Source: Hydrogenophaga sp. (lineage in GTDB: Bacteria; Pseudomonadota; Gammaproteobacteria; Burkholderiales; Burkholderiaceae_C). From it: 64,000 bases of DNA. Position numbers and translations under genes: made by a program. Shown here in pieces: positions 8,936-20,472 of this stretch (position 1 is the first letter of the stretch; the number at the start of each line of letters is the position of its first letter). Where the stretch lies: NCBI RefSeq assembly GCF_011772445.1, contig NZ_WVZN01000044.1:147846-211845 (forward strand), read 5' to 3'. Below the pieces are notes generated by a model that searched no databases, was not told where the DNA came from, and saw only the letters and a program-made list of their open reading frames with translations.

Positions 8936-10491
8936 TCGGGCAGCAGAAGTTGCGTCCATGTTTCGCTCACGGTGTGTTGCTGGTGTTGAAGGAAGGCGCG
9001 CAGTTCGACCGGTTGGGTGGGGTCGATGCGCTCCACGCGCAGGCTCAGGCGCCAGGTGCGCGTGGCCGGGTTGGGGTAGGCCACGGCTTCGAGCACGCGG
9101 CCGTTGGCGTTGGTGCTGACCTTGGGCTCGACGGTGGCGCCGGCGGGCAGGGCGTCCAGCGCGGGGCCGGCGAAGTCGAGCACGAACTTGGGCTGGGCGG
9201 CCTGTTCGGCGGCGTTGAGCTTGGTGTAGCCGTAGCCGCGGCGGCTCTGCGTCACCCAGCTCGAGGGCGGACGCTGCTGCTCGTCGCCCTGCCAGGCCAG
9301 GTCGTAGCGCAGCTCCATCGGCTGGCCGGGCACCAGCGGCTGCGCCGGCACCCAGTAGGCAACGATGTTGTCGTGTGTCTCGTCGGGCGTGGGCAACTGC
9401 ACCAGTTCCACGCGACCAGCGCCCCAGTTGCCCACCGGTTGCACCCAGGCGCTGGGGCGGCGCTCGTAGCGGGCCTCCACGTCTTCGTAGCTGACGAAGC
9501 GCCGGTCGCGCTGCATGAGGCCGAAGCCGCGCGGGTTGGTGGTGCCGAAGGAGCTGACGGCGATGGCCTTGGGCCGCTGCAGCGGGCGCCACATCCACTC
9601 GCCCTCGCCGGTGACCAGCATCAGGCCGTCGGAGTCGTGCACTTCGGGACGGAAGTCGCCGGGCAGGGGCTGGTTCTCACCCGACAGGAACATGCTGGTG
9701 AGCGGCGCGATGCCCAGGGTGGCCACCGGCCCGGCGCCCTCACGCGCGAACAGGCGCAGGCGCACGCTCATGGTGGTGGTGAAGCCGGGACGGATGACGA
9801 ATTCGTAGGCGCCGGTGACGCGCTGCGATTCGAGCAGGGCCATGACCGTGAGCTCGCGCGCGTCGGCGGTGGGGCGGCGCAGCCAGAACTCGCTGAAGCG
9901 CGGGAATTCCTCGCCCTTGCCGCCCACGGTGTCGATGGCCAGGCCGCGCGCCGACAGGCCGTAGCCCTGTTGCGCGCCGAGGGCACGGAAGTAGCTGGCG
10001 CCGAGGAAGACGGCCAACTCGTCCTTGTAGGCGATGTTGTTGAGCGGGTAGTGCAGACGAAAGCCCGCGTGGCCCAGATCACCCCAGCCACTGGTGTCGA
10101 AGCTGTTCTTGCCGAAGTGGAAGTCCTCGGCGCGGTAGGGCAGGGTGCGCACCTGGCCGTCGGGCGCGACCTCGTGGATGCGCACCGGCTGGGTCTGGTA
10201 CAGGCCGAGGTGGAAGTACTGCGCCTCGAACGGCAGGTTCAGGTCGCGCCAGGTGGAGCGCTCGGTGCGGAAGCGGATGTCGCGCAGCTGGTCGTAGGTG
10301 ATGCTGGCCAGGGCCGGGGGCAGCTTGTCGCCGCTTTCGCGCCAGGGTTCGGCGGCGCGCGTCTGGGCGAGGTGGGCGAGCTGGTCCCAGCTCAGGGCCC
10401 GGGCCGGGGAGGACACCAGCGCCAGCGCGGCCAGCAGGCCGCTCAGGCGCCAGGCCGTGGCACGCAGGGGGAAGGGAAAAACCGAAGGCAT
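8932..10491 (-). CDS. opgG: Glucans biosynthesis protein OpgG/MdoG (periplasmic)
   Basis: Signal peptide; LSWDQLAHLAQTRA...YDQLRDIRFR, FFEREGAG-type, NPRGFGLMQRDRRFVSYEDVEARYERRPSAWVQPVG; adjacent to opgH. Confidence 0.93.
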   Translation of the reverse strand: MPSVFPFPLRATAWRLSGLLAALALVSSPARALSWDQLAHLAQTRAAEPWRESGDKLPPALASITYDQLRDIRFRTERSTWRDLNLPFEAQYFHLGLYQTQPVRIHEVAPDGQVRTLPYRAEDFHFGKNSFDTSGWGDLGHAGFRLHYPLNNIAYKDELAVFLGASYFRALGAQQGYGLSARGLAIDTVGGKGEEFPRFSEFWLRRPTADARELTVMALLESQRVTGAYEFVIRPGFTTTMSVRLRLFAREGAGPVATLGIAPLTSMFLSGENQPLPGDFRPEVHDSDGLMLVTGEGEWMWRPLQRPKAIAVSSFGTTNPRGFGLMQRDRRFVSYEDVEARYERRPSAWVQPVGNWGAGRVELVQLPTPDETHDNIVAYWVPAQPLVPGQPMELRYDLAWQGDEQQRPPSSWVTQSRRGYGYTKLNAAEQAAQPKFVLDFAGPALDALPAGATVEPKVSTNANGRVLEAVAYPNPATRTWRLSLRVERIDPTQPVELRAFLQHQQHTVSETWTQLLLPE

Positions 10492-10680
10492 GCCCCTATA
10501 GGGCAAGCCCTGTGCCAAAACCGAAAAGCGCTTTCAGATCAAGGGCTTGGCGTCGCCGCGATCGGCATTTCGGCGGATTCGGCCTCCGAAATGCGGGTAA
10601 ACCCTCGAATTTGTCGTCGATCGGCGACGGATGGTGGGGTGGCCTGAAATATCCCCAATGAAATCAACGATCTTCGGCTG

Positions 10681-12090
<1,410 letters not shown>

Positions 12091-12103
12091 GCCGGGTCCC
12101 GCC

Positions 12104-12811
12104 TCAGGGTGCACGCGGCGCGGGCGCAGCGGGCGCCGGCGCGCGGTTGTTGATGCTGCGTTCGATGGCGCGCATGGCCTCCAGGCGCTCGTTGAGCTGG
12201 TCGATGCGGCGCTGGTGGTCGCGCAGTTGCGCGGCCTGTTTGTCCATCGCCTCTTCCAGCTTGCGCTGTTCCATGAAGCGCTGCACAAGCAGCCGGGCCA
12301 GGGGCTTGAGCGGCGCGGCCTCGGGCGTGGGGCTGTTGGCCACGCGCTGGGCGAGGCCGAGGGCGCGGGCCGTCTCCACGGGCTGGTTCAGGTGCATCAG
12401 GGCAAGGGACAGGCGCAACTGCCGCTCGGGCACGCCACCCGGATCGCCCAGGGCGGCGATCTCCAGGCTCAGCTCGGCGGGCGTGAGGGCGCGCACGCGG
12501 TCGGCGTAGCGCAGCAGTTGCGCAGCGGCCTCGGCTTCGGGCGCCGTGGCCTGTGCGGGTTGCACGAGGGAAGGCATCGGCGGGGCGACGGGCGCCGCGG
12601 CCACGGCCGCGGGCGTCGACGCCTGGACCGGCTGAGGGCTGGCCGCGCTCACGGGGGACAAGGCGGGCCCGGTCGGCGCCGGGGCGGGGGCGGGCGGCAG
12701 GGGCGTGGTGGCGCAGGCGCTCAGGGCGCAGGTGGCCAGCCAGAGCCCGACCCGTGCGCGGGTGGTGCCGAAGGGGACGGGCGCCGGGGCGGGCGCGAAT
12801 TCATGTGGCAT
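12104..12811 (-). CDS. Putative lipoprotein, QseG/YfhG-like by position
   Basis: Signal with lipobox LSAC; sits between histidine kinase and response regulator, as yfhG/qseG does in enterics. Confidence 0.65.
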   Translation of the reverse strand: MPHEFAPAPAPVPFGTTRARVGLWLATCALSACATTPLPPAPAPAPTGPALSPVSAASPQPVQASTPAAVAAAPVAPPMPSLVQPAQATAPEAEAAAQLLRYADRVRALTPAELSLEIAALGDPGGVPERQLRLSLALMHLNQPVETARALGLAQRVANSPTPEAAPLKPLARLLVQRFMEQRKLEEAMDKQAAQLRDHQRRIDQLNERLEAMRAIERSINNRAPAPAAPAPRAP

Positions 12812-14219
12812 GGGGCAACTCGATGCGAAAGTGGGCACCCGGGGTGCCGGCGAGCAACTCGACGCGGCCGCCATGGGCGACGACGTATTCATGGACGATG
12901 GACAGGCCGATGCCGGTGCCGCGCACCGCGCCCTCTGGCTGGCGTTCGCCCCGGTAAAAGGGTTCGAAGATGCGGTCGCGGTCGGCCGGGGCCACGCCGG
13001 GCCCCTGGTCGACGATGTCGATGCTCACGCGACCGGGCAGGCTCAGCAACACCAGGCGGATGGTGCCACCATGCGGTGAAAAACGGATGGCGTTGAGCAG
13101 GAGATTGCCGATCGCCGAGACCATTTTTTCGCGATCGACCTGCAGCCAGACCGGCTCGCCTTCGACGCGCACCTCCAGGCCATGCGCCAGCCAGTGCAGG
13201 CGCTGGGCTTCCACCAGGTCGTCGAGCAGGCCGCGCAGGTCGGTGCGCTCGCGCTTGAGCTGGCGCGCCTCGAAGGCCACGGCGTTGAAGCGCAGCAAGG
13301 CCTCGATCTGCGTCTGCAGCACCTGGGTGTTGTGCTGAAGGATGTTCACCACCTCGGCCTGATCGGGGTTGAGCGGGCCGGCGATGCCGTCGCCCAGCAC
13401 CGACACGCCTTCGCGCAGGGAGGCCAGCGGTGTCTTGAGCTCGTGCGAAATGTGCCGCAGGAAGCGCGCCTTGTCGGCGTCGAGCTCCATCAGGCGCAGG
13501 CGCAGCCAGTCGAGCTGCTGTCCGACGCGGCGCACGTCGCGCGGGCCCACGATGTCGATCGGCTGGTCGAGCCGGTTCTCGCCGAGCGAGACGATGGCGC
13601 GCTCCAGCCGCTTGAAGGGTTTGGCCAGCCAGATGCCGAAGCCCAGCGCCATGCCCGCAGCCAGCAGGATGGCGCCGGTGACGATGCGCGTGAGCTGGTC
13701 CTGGTTGCGCTGGAAGCGCGCCTGCAACGCGGCGTTGCGCCCGGCGATGATGGACTGCACCTTCTGCGCGATGGAGGCGCTGTGGCCGTCGAGTTCGCGA
13801 AAGGCGCGCGCCACGTCGCGCTCGCGGTCCAGCGCGGTCTCGGGCGGGCCGTCGAGCAGGTCGGCCACCACCTGCATCTGCTCGCGCCAGTTCTGCGCGA
13901 ACTCGGGCGGCAGTTCGTTGTCCTGCAGGCGCTGGAGGATCTCGCGCGCGTGGCCCGCGGCTTCGGTGAAGCGCTGGCGCAACTGGTTGTCTCGCAACAC
14001 CAGCGACTGGCGCGCCGCGCGCTCCATGGTGAGGCTGCGCTCGGACAGCGACTGCGCGGCGGTGGACAGGGCGATGGCCTGCTCCGCACCCTCACGGCTT
14101 TGCTGCAGCAGGGTTTCCAGCGACAGCAGGGAGCGCACCGCGGCGCCACCGAGCAGCGCCCCGATGAGCAGGAAGGCGACCAGCAGCAGCTGCTGGAACG
14201 AGAGCGAGGAGGGTCGCAC
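12801..14219 (-). CDS. glrK: Sensor histidine kinase, GlrK/QseE type
   Basis: N-terminal TM, HAMP-like region, HisKA FLRHISHELKTPLASLREG, HATPase RGTGIGLSIVHEYV. Confidence 0.87.
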   Translation of the reverse strand: MRPSSLSFQQLLLVAFLLIGALLGGAAVRSLLSLETLLQQSREGAEQAIALSTAAQSLSERSLTMERAARQSLVLRDNQLRQRFTEAAGHAREILQRLQDNELPPEFAQNWREQMQVVADLLDGPPETALDRERDVARAFRELDGHSASIAQKVQSIIAGRNAALQARFQRNQDQLTRIVTGAILLAAGMALGFGIWLAKPFKRLERAIVSLGENRLDQPIDIVGPRDVRRVGQQLDWLRLRLMELDADKARFLRHISHELKTPLASLREGVSVLGDGIAGPLNPDQAEVVNILQHNTQVLQTQIEALLRFNAVAFEARQLKRERTDLRGLLDDLVEAQRLHWLAHGLEVRVEGEPVWLQVDREKMVSAIGNLLLNAIRFSPHGGTIRLVLLSLPGRVSIDIVDQGPGVAPADRDRIFEPFYRGERQPEGAVRGTGIGLSIVHEYVVAHGGRVELLAGTPGAHFRIELPHAT

Positions 14220-14232
14220 GCGCTCCCTTGCC

Positions 14233-15603
14233 TCAGGCGGTTTCGCGCACCAGCACCTCGCCGCGCAGCGAGTGGGGCAGCGCGTGCGTGATGCGCACCT
14301 CGAGCATCTGGCCGATCAGGCGCGCGCCCTGCGGGCCGCCGTCGAAGTTGACGATGCGGTTGCACTCGGTGCGGCCCATGAGTTCGGCCGCGCCGCTCGG
14401 CCCCGGGCGGCGGGCGGCGCCTTCCACCAGGATGCGCTGCACCGTGCCTTCTCGGCTGGCGCTGATGCGGCGCACATTGGCCTCGATGGTGGCCTGCAGG
14501 TGCTGCAGGCGCTTGAGCTTGACCTCGTGCGGCGTGTCGTCGGGCAGGTTGGCCGCGGGCGTGCCCGGGCGCGGGCTGAAGATGAAGGAAAAGCTGCTGT
14601 CGAAGCCCACGTCCTCGATGAGCCTCATCATTTTGTTGAAGTCGTCCTCGGTCTCGCCGGGGAAGCCGACGATGAAGTCGCTGCTCATGGAGATGTCGGG
14701 CCGGATGGCGCGCAGCTTGCGGATCGTGCTCTTGTATTCCATGGCGGTGTAGCCGCGCTTCATGGCCATGAGGATGCGGTCGCTGCCGTGCTGCACGGGC
14801 AGGTGCAGGTGGTTCACGAGCTTGGGCACGTTCGCGTAGGCCTCGATCAGGCGCGGCGTGAACTCATTGGGGTGGCTGGTGGTGTAGCGGATGCGCTCGA
14901 TGCCCGGGATCTCGGCCACATAGTCGATGAGCAGGGCGAAGTCGGCGATCTCGGCCGTGCCGCCCATGGCACCGCGGTAGGCGTTCACGTTCTGGCCCAG
15001 CAGCGTCACCTCCTTCACGCCCTGGTCGGCCAGGCCGGCGATCTCCACCAGCACGTCGTCGAAGGGGCGGCTCACTTCCTCGCCACGCGTGTAGGGCACC
15101 ACGCAGTAGCTGCAGTACTTGGAGCAGCCTTCCATGATGGAGACGAAGGCCGAGGCACCATCCACCTTGGCCGGCGGCAGGTGGTCGAATTTCTCGATTT
15201 CGGGGAAGCTGATGTCCACCTGGGGCTTCGCCTGGCGCTCGCGCTGAGCGAGCAGCTCGGGCAGGCGGTGCAGGGTCTGCGGGCCGAAGACCACGTCCAC
15301 GAAGGGCGCGCGCTGGATGATGGCCTCGCCCTCCTGGCTGGCCACGCAGCCGCCCACGCCGATGAGCACGCCCTTTTGCTTGAGGTGCTTCACGCGGCCG
15401 AGGTCGGAGAACACCTTCTCCTGCGCCTTTTCGCGCACCGAGCAGGTGTTGAAGAGGATCAGGTCGGCCTGCTCGGGATCGTCGGTGGGTTCGTAGCCCT
15501 GGGCGGCACCCAGCACGTCGGCCATCTTGTCCGAGTCGTACTCGTTCATCTGGCAACCGAAGGTCTTGATGAACACCTTTTTGTGGGGACTCTGTTCGCT
15601 CAT
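14233..15603 (-). CDS. miaB: tRNA-2-methylthio-N6-dimethylallyladenosine synthase
   Basis: [23 protein letters not shown], radical [22 protein letters not shown] domain. Confidence 0.96.
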   Translation of the reverse strand: MSEQSPHKKVFIKTFGCQMNEYDSDKMADVLGAAQGYEPTDDPEQADLILFNTCSVREKAQEKVFSDLGRVKHLKQKGVLIGVGGCVASQEGEAIIQRAPFVDVVFGPQTLHRLPELLAQRERQAKPQVDISFPEIEKFDHLPPAKVDGASAFVSIMEGCSKYCSYCVVPYTRGEEVSRPFDDVLVEIAGLADQGVKEVTLLGQNVNAYRGAMGGTAEIADFALLIDYVAEIPGIERIRYTTSHPNEFTPRLIEAYANVPKLVNHLHLPVQHGSDRILMAMKRGYTAMEYKSTIRKLRAIRPDISMSSDFIVGFPGETEDDFNKMMRLIEDVGFDSSFSFIFSPRPGTPAANLPDDTPHEVKLKRLQHLQATIEANVRRISASREGTVQRILVEGAARRPGPSGAAELMGRTECNRIVNFDGGPQGARLIGQMLEVRITHALPHSLRGEVLVRETA

Positions 15604-15669
15604 GGCATGGCTCCTGCGGGCGCGGCGCGCCCCTTGCACCCCGTGGCGGGGTGCGCATTCACGTGGGGA

Positions 15670-16143
15670 TCAGCGGGTGGCGGGCAGGGTGGTCGGCGTG
15701 GCCGCGCCCTGCTGCGATTCGAATTCGAAGTTGCGTTCGACGCCCAGGGTGCGGCGTCGTTCCTTCTTCTCGGCTTCGGTGAGGACCCAGACCTGGGTGA
15801 CCTGACCCTGGCGGTCCATGAGGTAGTTGACCGTGAGCTCGCGGTTCACCAAGGCGGCCGACTGCCGGATGCGGTTGCCTTCGTCGAGGATGCGCGCGCC
15901 GGGCGTGAAGCGGGTGACCCGGTCGTCCATTTCGAGATAGGGCGGCTGCTTGACGGTCATGGTGCCGCGCAGCGCCTGCTTGGGGAACTGGCGCACGCCC
16001 GGCTGGGCGCCGACGGCGGGCGCTGGCAGGATGGTGGTGGTCGTCGTGGTGGTGCTGGTGGTGGACGCTTCGGACTGCGCCTGGGCGGCGGCACCGAAGG
16101 CCAGCAAGGCCACGATCGTGAGGGGCTTGAGACAGCGGTTCAT
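15670..16143 (-). CDS. Hypothetical secreted protein
   Basis: Signal peptide MNRCLKPLTIVALLAFGAAAQAQ then Thr-rich linker (STTSTTTTTTT) and a charged domain. Confidence 0.65.
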   Translation of the reverse strand: MNRCLKPLTIVALLAFGAAAQAQSEASTTSTTTTTTTILPAPAVGAQPGVRQFPKQALRGTMTVKQPPYLEMDDRVTRFTPGARILDEGNRIRQSAALVNRELTVNYLMDRQGQVTQVWVLTEAEKKERRRTLGVERNFEFESQQGAATPTTLPATR

Positions 16144-16198
16144 GGTGTAGATCCAGAGGCTGAACGAAGGCGGCGATTGTCTCACGCCTCCCCTCGGT

Positions 16199-16759
16199 TC
16201 ATCGCCAGCGCACCGGCTCCAGGCTCACGCTGCCGCGCTCGCCGCTGAGCGTGAGCACGCCTTCCAGCACGGTGGCCTGAAGCTGCATGCTGCGTTCTGC
16301 CAGCGCCGCCAGCGCCGGCGCCGCTTCAGCGGGCAGGCGCCAGACCTGCAGCCTGTCCAGCCGGGTGAGCTTGCCCTCGATGCCACGCCACCAGACCTCG
16401 GCGGCGGGGCCGAAGGCGTAGACGCGCACCGCGTCGGCCTGGCTGCAGGCCTTGGCCATGGGCTTGTCCTCGGGTTGGCCCACCTCCACCCACAGGCGCT
16501 TGCGGCCGGTGAAGTCGGTGAGGTGCAGATCGGGGTCGTCCGGGTCGGACAGGCCGGCGCCGAAAGCCAGGGTGCCGTCGCCCTTGCAGGTGTCGACCAG
16601 TTCGTGCGCGTTCAATGCCAGCGCGGCCAGGCGGACCATCATGCGCTCGTCCGTCTCGCTCGGGTGGCGGGCCAGGGTGAGGGCGTGGTCGGCGTAGTAG
16701 CCGTGGTCGATGTCGGCGACCTGCAGGTTCGCCTTGAAGACGGTGGACTTGAGGGCCAT
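16199..16759 (-). CDS. yaeQ: YaeQ family protein
   Basis: MALKSTVFKANLQVADIDHGYYADHALTLARHPSETDERMMVRLAALALNA: YaeQ signature. Confidence 0.93.
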   Translation of the reverse strand: MALKSTVFKANLQVADIDHGYYADHALTLARHPSETDERMMVRLAALALNAHELVDTCKGDGTLAFGAGLSDPDDPDLHLTDFTGRKRLWVEVGQPEDKPMAKACSQADAVRVYAFGPAAEVWWRGIEGKLTRLDRLQVWRLPAEAAPALAALAERSMQLQATVLEGVLTLSGERGSVSLEPVRWR

Positions 16760-16821
16760 GGCGGATCGGGCGGCGGGAATGAAAAAGGCGGGTTCCGTTG
16801 CCGGAACCCGCCTCGCGAATC

Positions 16822-16898
16822 TGGTGGCGATAGGTGGACTTGAACCACCGACATCAGCATTATGAATGCTGCGCTCTAACCAACTGAGCTATATCGCC
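16822..16898 (-). tRNA. tRNA-Met (anticodon CAT), CCA encoded
   Basis: Reverse complement GGCGATATAGCTCAGTTGGTTAGAGCGCAGCATTCATAATGCTGATGTCGGTGGTTCAAGTCCACCTATCGCCACCA; cloverleaf arms pair. Confidence 0.93.
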
Positions 16899-16944
16899 GA
16901 AGCCGCGCATTATAGCCCATGGCAAGGGCCGGTTTGAAGCGGCT

Positions 16945-17727
16945 TCAGGCGTTCTTGAAGTCGGGCGGGCGCTTTTCCACGAATGCCGCCATGCCTTCCT
17001 TCTGGTCCTGGGTGGCGAACAGGGCGTGGAACATGCGGCGCTCGAACATCACGCCATCGGACAGGCCGCTCTCGAACGCGCGGTTGACCGATTCCTTGGC
17101 CGCCATGACGGCGAGCTGGGAGAAGCCGCAAATCACCAGCGCGGCGCCCAGGGCCTCGTCCATGAGCTTGTCCAGCGGCACCACGCGGCTGACCAGGCCG
17201 GCGCGCTCGGCCTCGACGGCGTCCATCATGCGGGCGGTGAGCGCCAGGTCCATGGCCTTGGACTTGCCGACGGCGCGCGGCAGGCGCTGCGTGCCGCCCG
17301 CCCCGGGGATGATGCCGAGCTTGATCTCGGGCTGGCCGAACTTCGCGTTGTCGGCGGCGATGATGAAGTCGCACATCATGGCCAGCTCGCAGCCGCCGCC
17401 CAGCGCGAAGCCGCTCACGGCGGCAATCACGGGCTTGCGCACGCTGCGGATGGTTTCCCAGTTGCGGGTGATGTAGTCGCCCTTGTAGACGTCGGCGAAG
17501 GTGTAGGTCGCCATGGCGCCGATGTCGGCGCCGGCGGCAAAGGCCTTTTCGCTGCCGGTGACGATCATGCAGCCGATGTTCTCGTCGGCGTCGAAGGCCT
17601 TGAGGGCGGCACCCAGCTCGTCCATCAGCTGGTTGTTCAGCGCATTGAGTTGCTTGGGGCGGTTGAGCGTGACGATGCCGACGCGGCCTTCGGTGCGCAC
17701 GGTGATGCATTCGGGGGTGGTGCTCAT
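16945..17727 (-). CDS. Enoyl-CoA hydratase
   Basis: Crotonase fold: [69 protein letters not shown]. Confidence 0.95.
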   Translation of the reverse strand: MSTTPECITVRTEGRVGIVTLNRPKQLNALNNQLMDELGAALKAFDADENIGCMIVTGSEKAFAAGADIGAMATYTFADVYKGDYITRNWETIRSVRKPVIAAVSGFALGGGCELAMMCDFIIAADNAKFGQPEIKLGIIPGAGGTQRLPRAVGKSKAMDLALTARMMDAVEAERAGLVSRVVPLDKLMDEALGAALVICGFSQLAVMAAKESVNRAFESGLSDGVMFERRMFHALFATQDQKEGMAAFVEKRPPDFKNA

Positions 17728-17784
17728 GGATCTCCTCGGGGGTGGTGGTTCTGTCCAGCCAGTGACTATAGCCTCAGGGAAAAT

Positions 17785-17810
17785 ATTAGCCGACCGATCG
17801 GTTGGTTAAT
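17785..17810. promoter_or_regulatory. Palindromic operator between divergent CoA genes, likely TetR-family (PaaR-type) site
   Basis: ATTAGCCGACCGATCGGTTGGTTAAT: 26-bp inverted repeat with only 2 mismatched pairs, located in the divergent intergenic region. Confidence 0.7.
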
Positions 17811-17847
17811 GGTAAATTGCCGGCCAGCCACCCAACGAGGAGACACG

Positions 17848-18642
17848 ATGAGCGACACCACCGTGGTGTACGAGGAACGCGGGGCCGTGGCCCTGCTGAC
17901 CCTGAACCGCCCCGAGGCGTTGAACAGCTTCACGCGCGCCATGCACCGCGACCTGTGGTCCGCGCTGGACCGCGCCGAGGCGAACGCCGCCATCCGCGCG
18001 CTGGTGATCACCGGCGCGGGACGCGGTTTCTGCGCCGGTGCCGACCTGGCCGAGTTCGATTTCGAGCCCGGCCCGGACCTGGTGCAGCGGGCCGACCCCG
18101 GCCCGGTGATCGAGCAGGCCTTCAACCCCACCGCGCGACGGCTCATGGCGCTGCGCATGCCGACGATCGCGGCCGTCAACGGCGTGGCGGCGGGTGCGGG
18201 CGCCTCCATCGCCATGTGCTGCGACATCGCCATCGCGGCCCCCAACGCCAGCTTCATCCAGGCCTTCAGCAAGATCGGCCTGATCCCCGACGCTGGCGGC
18301 AGTTGGCTGCTGGTGGAGCGGCTGGGTCTGGCGCGTGCCATGGCCCTGGCCATGACGGGTGACAAGCTGCCCGCCCAGCAGGCCAAGGACTGGGGCATGG
18401 TCTGGGACGTGTCCGAGGATTGCGTGGCCAGCGCGCTGGCCCTGGCCGACAAGCTCGCCGCGATGCCCACCAAGGCCCTGGTGGCCACGCGCGGCCTGCT
18501 GCGCGAGGCCTCCACGCGCAGCTTCACGCAGCAGCTCGACGTGGAGCGCGACACGCAGTCGGCGCTGGGCAAGACGCACGACTACATCGAGGGCGTGATG
18601 GCCTTTCGCGAGAAGCGCCCCGCGCGCTTCAAGGGGGAGTGA
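17848..18642 (+). CDS. paaG: Enoyl-CoA hydratase/isomerase, PaaG-like
   Basis: Crotonase motifs (ALLTLNRPEALNSF, GRGFCAGADL, AAVNGVAAGAGASIAM, KIGLIPDAGGSWLL); followed by paaI and paaK. Confidence 0.85.
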   Translation: MSDTTVVYEERGAVALLTLNRPEALNSFTRAMHRDLWSALDRAEANAAIRALVITGAGRGFCAGADLAEFDFEPGPDLVQRADPGPVIEQAFNPTARRLMALRMPTIAAVNGVAAGAGASIAMCCDIAIAAPNASFIQAFSKIGLIPDAGGSWLLVERLGLARAMALAMTGDKLPAQQAKDWGMVWDVSEDCVASALALADKLAAMPTKALVATRGLLREASTRSFTQQLDVERDTQSALGKTHDYIEGVMAFREKRPARFKGE

Positions 18643-19082
18643 TGACGCCCGAGCAACGCGCCGAGAAGGTGGGCACCACCATGTTCGCGGTCGACACCGC
18701 CAGCAAGGACACCATGGGCATGGAACTGCTGGCCTGCGGCCCCGGCCGCGCCACCATGCGCATGGCGGTCAAGCCGCTGCACCTCAACGGCCACCAGATC
18801 TGCCACGGTGGCTTCATCTTCACGCTGGCCGACTCCACCTTCGCTTTCGCCTGCAACAGCCACAACAGGAACGCGGTGGCCGCCGGCTGCAGCATAGAGT
18901 TCCTGCGGCCCGCGCACGCGGGCGACGTGCTCACCTGCGAAGGCATCGAGCAGACGCTGGCGGGCCGCCACGGCATCTATGACATGAAGGTCAGCAACCA
19001 GCGCGGCGAGGTGGTGGCGATGTTCCGCGGCAAGAGCGCGCAGATCCCCGGCCATGTGTTTCCCGAAGAGGCCCCCGAATGA
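18642..19082 (+). CDS. paaI: Hydroxyphenylacetyl-CoA thioesterase PaaI
   Basis: Hotdog thioesterase: HLNGHQICHGGFIFTLADSTFAFACNSHN; overlaps paaG stop and paaK start. Confidence 0.92.
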   Translation: MTPEQRAEKVGTTMFAVDTASKDTMGMELLACGPGRATMRMAVKPLHLNGHQICHGGFIFTLADSTFAFACNSHNRNAVAAGCSIEFLRPAHAGDVLTCEGIEQTLAGRHGIYDMKVSNQRGEVVAMFRGKSAQIPGHVFPEEAPE

Positions 19083-20374
19083 ACGCCTTCCCTCTTGAAC
19101 CGATCGAAAAGGCCAGCGTCGACGAGTTGCGCGCGCTGCAACTCAAGCGCCTGCGCGCCACGCTGGCCCACGCCTACGCCAACTCGCCGGTCTACCGCGC
19201 CAAGTTCGATGCCGCGGGTGTGCACCCCGACGATTGCCGATCGCTCGACGACCTGGCGAAGTTCCCCTTCACCACCAAGGCCGACCTGCGCGACAACTAC
19301 CCCTTCGGCATGTTCGCCGTGCCGCGCGAGCGGTGCGTGCGCATCCACGCCTCCAGCGGCACCACCGGCAAGCCCACGGTGGTCGGCTACACCCAGCGGG
19401 ACATCGACACCTGGGCGAACGTGGTGGCGCGCAGCATCCGCGCCAGCGGCGCGCGCCCCGGCGACCTGGTGCACGTGAGCTACGGCTATGGCCTCTTCAC
19501 CGGTGGCCTGGGCGCGCACTACGGTGCGGAAAAGCTGGGCCTGACGGTGGTGCCCTTCGGCGGTGGCCAGACCGAGCGCCAGGTGCAGCTGATGCAGGAC
19601 TTCCGGCCCGACATCATCATGGTCACGCCGAGCTACATGCTGGCCATCGCCGACGAATTCGAGCGCCAGGGCCTGGACCCGCGCGACAGCAGCCTGCGCA
19701 TCGGCATCTTCGGCGCCGAGCCCTGGACAAACGACATGCGCCTGGCCATCGAGCGGCGCATGGGCATCGACGCGGTGGACATCTACGGCCTGAGCGAGGT
19801 GATGGGCCCCGGCGTGGCCAACGAGTGCGTGGAGACCAAGGACGGCCCGACCATCTGGGAGGACCATTTCTATCCCGAGATCATCGACCCCGAGACGGGC
19901 GAGGTGCTGCCCGATGGCGAGCTGGGTGAGCTGGTGTTCACCAGCCTGACGAAAGAGGCGCTGCCCATCATCCGCTACCGCACGCGCGACCTCACGCGCC
20001 TGCTGCCAGGCACGGCGCGCACCATGCGCCGCATGGAGAAGATCACCGGCCGCAGCGACGACATGATGATCGTGCGCGGCGTGAACGTGTTTCCCACGCA
20101 GATCGAGGAGCTGATCCTCAAGCGCAGCGCACTCACGGCGCACTACCAGTGCGTGCTGACGCGCGAAGGCCCCATGGACTGCCTGACCGTGCGCGTGGAG
20201 ACGCGCCCGGGCCTGTCGCCCGAGGCCGAGGAGGCGCGCGGTGCCGCGCGTGAACTGCAGCACGACGTGAAGACCTTCGTGGGCACGAGCATCGAGGTGG
20301 TGCTGCTGACCGAGGGTGGCGTGGAGCGCAGCCAGGGCAAGGCCAAGCGGGTGATCGACCAACGGCCGCGATGA
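19079..20374 (+). CDS. paaK: Phenylacetate-CoA ligase
   Basis: FPFTTKADLRDNYPFGMFAVPRE, HASSGTTGKPTVVGYT, YGLSEVMGPGVANEC. Confidence 0.96.
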   Translation: MNAFPLEPIEKASVDELRALQLKRLRATLAHAYANSPVYRAKFDAAGVHPDDCRSLDDLAKFPFTTKADLRDNYPFGMFAVPRERCVRIHASSGTTGKPTVVGYTQRDIDTWANVVARSIRASGARPGDLVHVSYGYGLFTGGLGAHYGAEKLGLTVVPFGGGQTERQVQLMQDFRPDIIMVTPSYMLAIADEFERQGLDPRDSSLRIGIFGAEPWTNDMRLAIERRMGIDAVDIYGLSEVMGPGVANECVETKDGPTIWEDHFYPEIIDPETGEVLPDGELGELVFTSLTKEALPIIRYRTRDLTRLLPGTARTMRRMEKITGRSDDMMIVRGVNVFPTQIEELILKRSALTAHYQCVLTREGPMDCLTVRVETRPGLSPEAEEARGAARELQHDVKTFVGTSIEVVLLTEGGVERSQGKAKRVIDQRPR

Positions 20375-20472
20375 ATCGCACGGCCGGAGGCGGGTTTGTG
20401 GCGAATTGAGGTCAAACCCGCTGGTCACCCCCGGGGGGTATCGTTACATTCCCGGCGAAAACCCGGGATGTG

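Noticed and set aside
12553-12957. Arg-rich plus-strand ORFs in the GlrK/lipoprotein region
   Set aside because: Shadow frames of the Pro/Ala-rich lipoprotein gene, no recognisable product
15982-16075. GTGGTGGTCGTCGTGGTGGTGCTGGTGGTGG-type simple repeat
   Set aside because: It encodes the Thr-rich linker of the secreted ORF 15670..16143; a codon-level low-complexity tract, not an independent element
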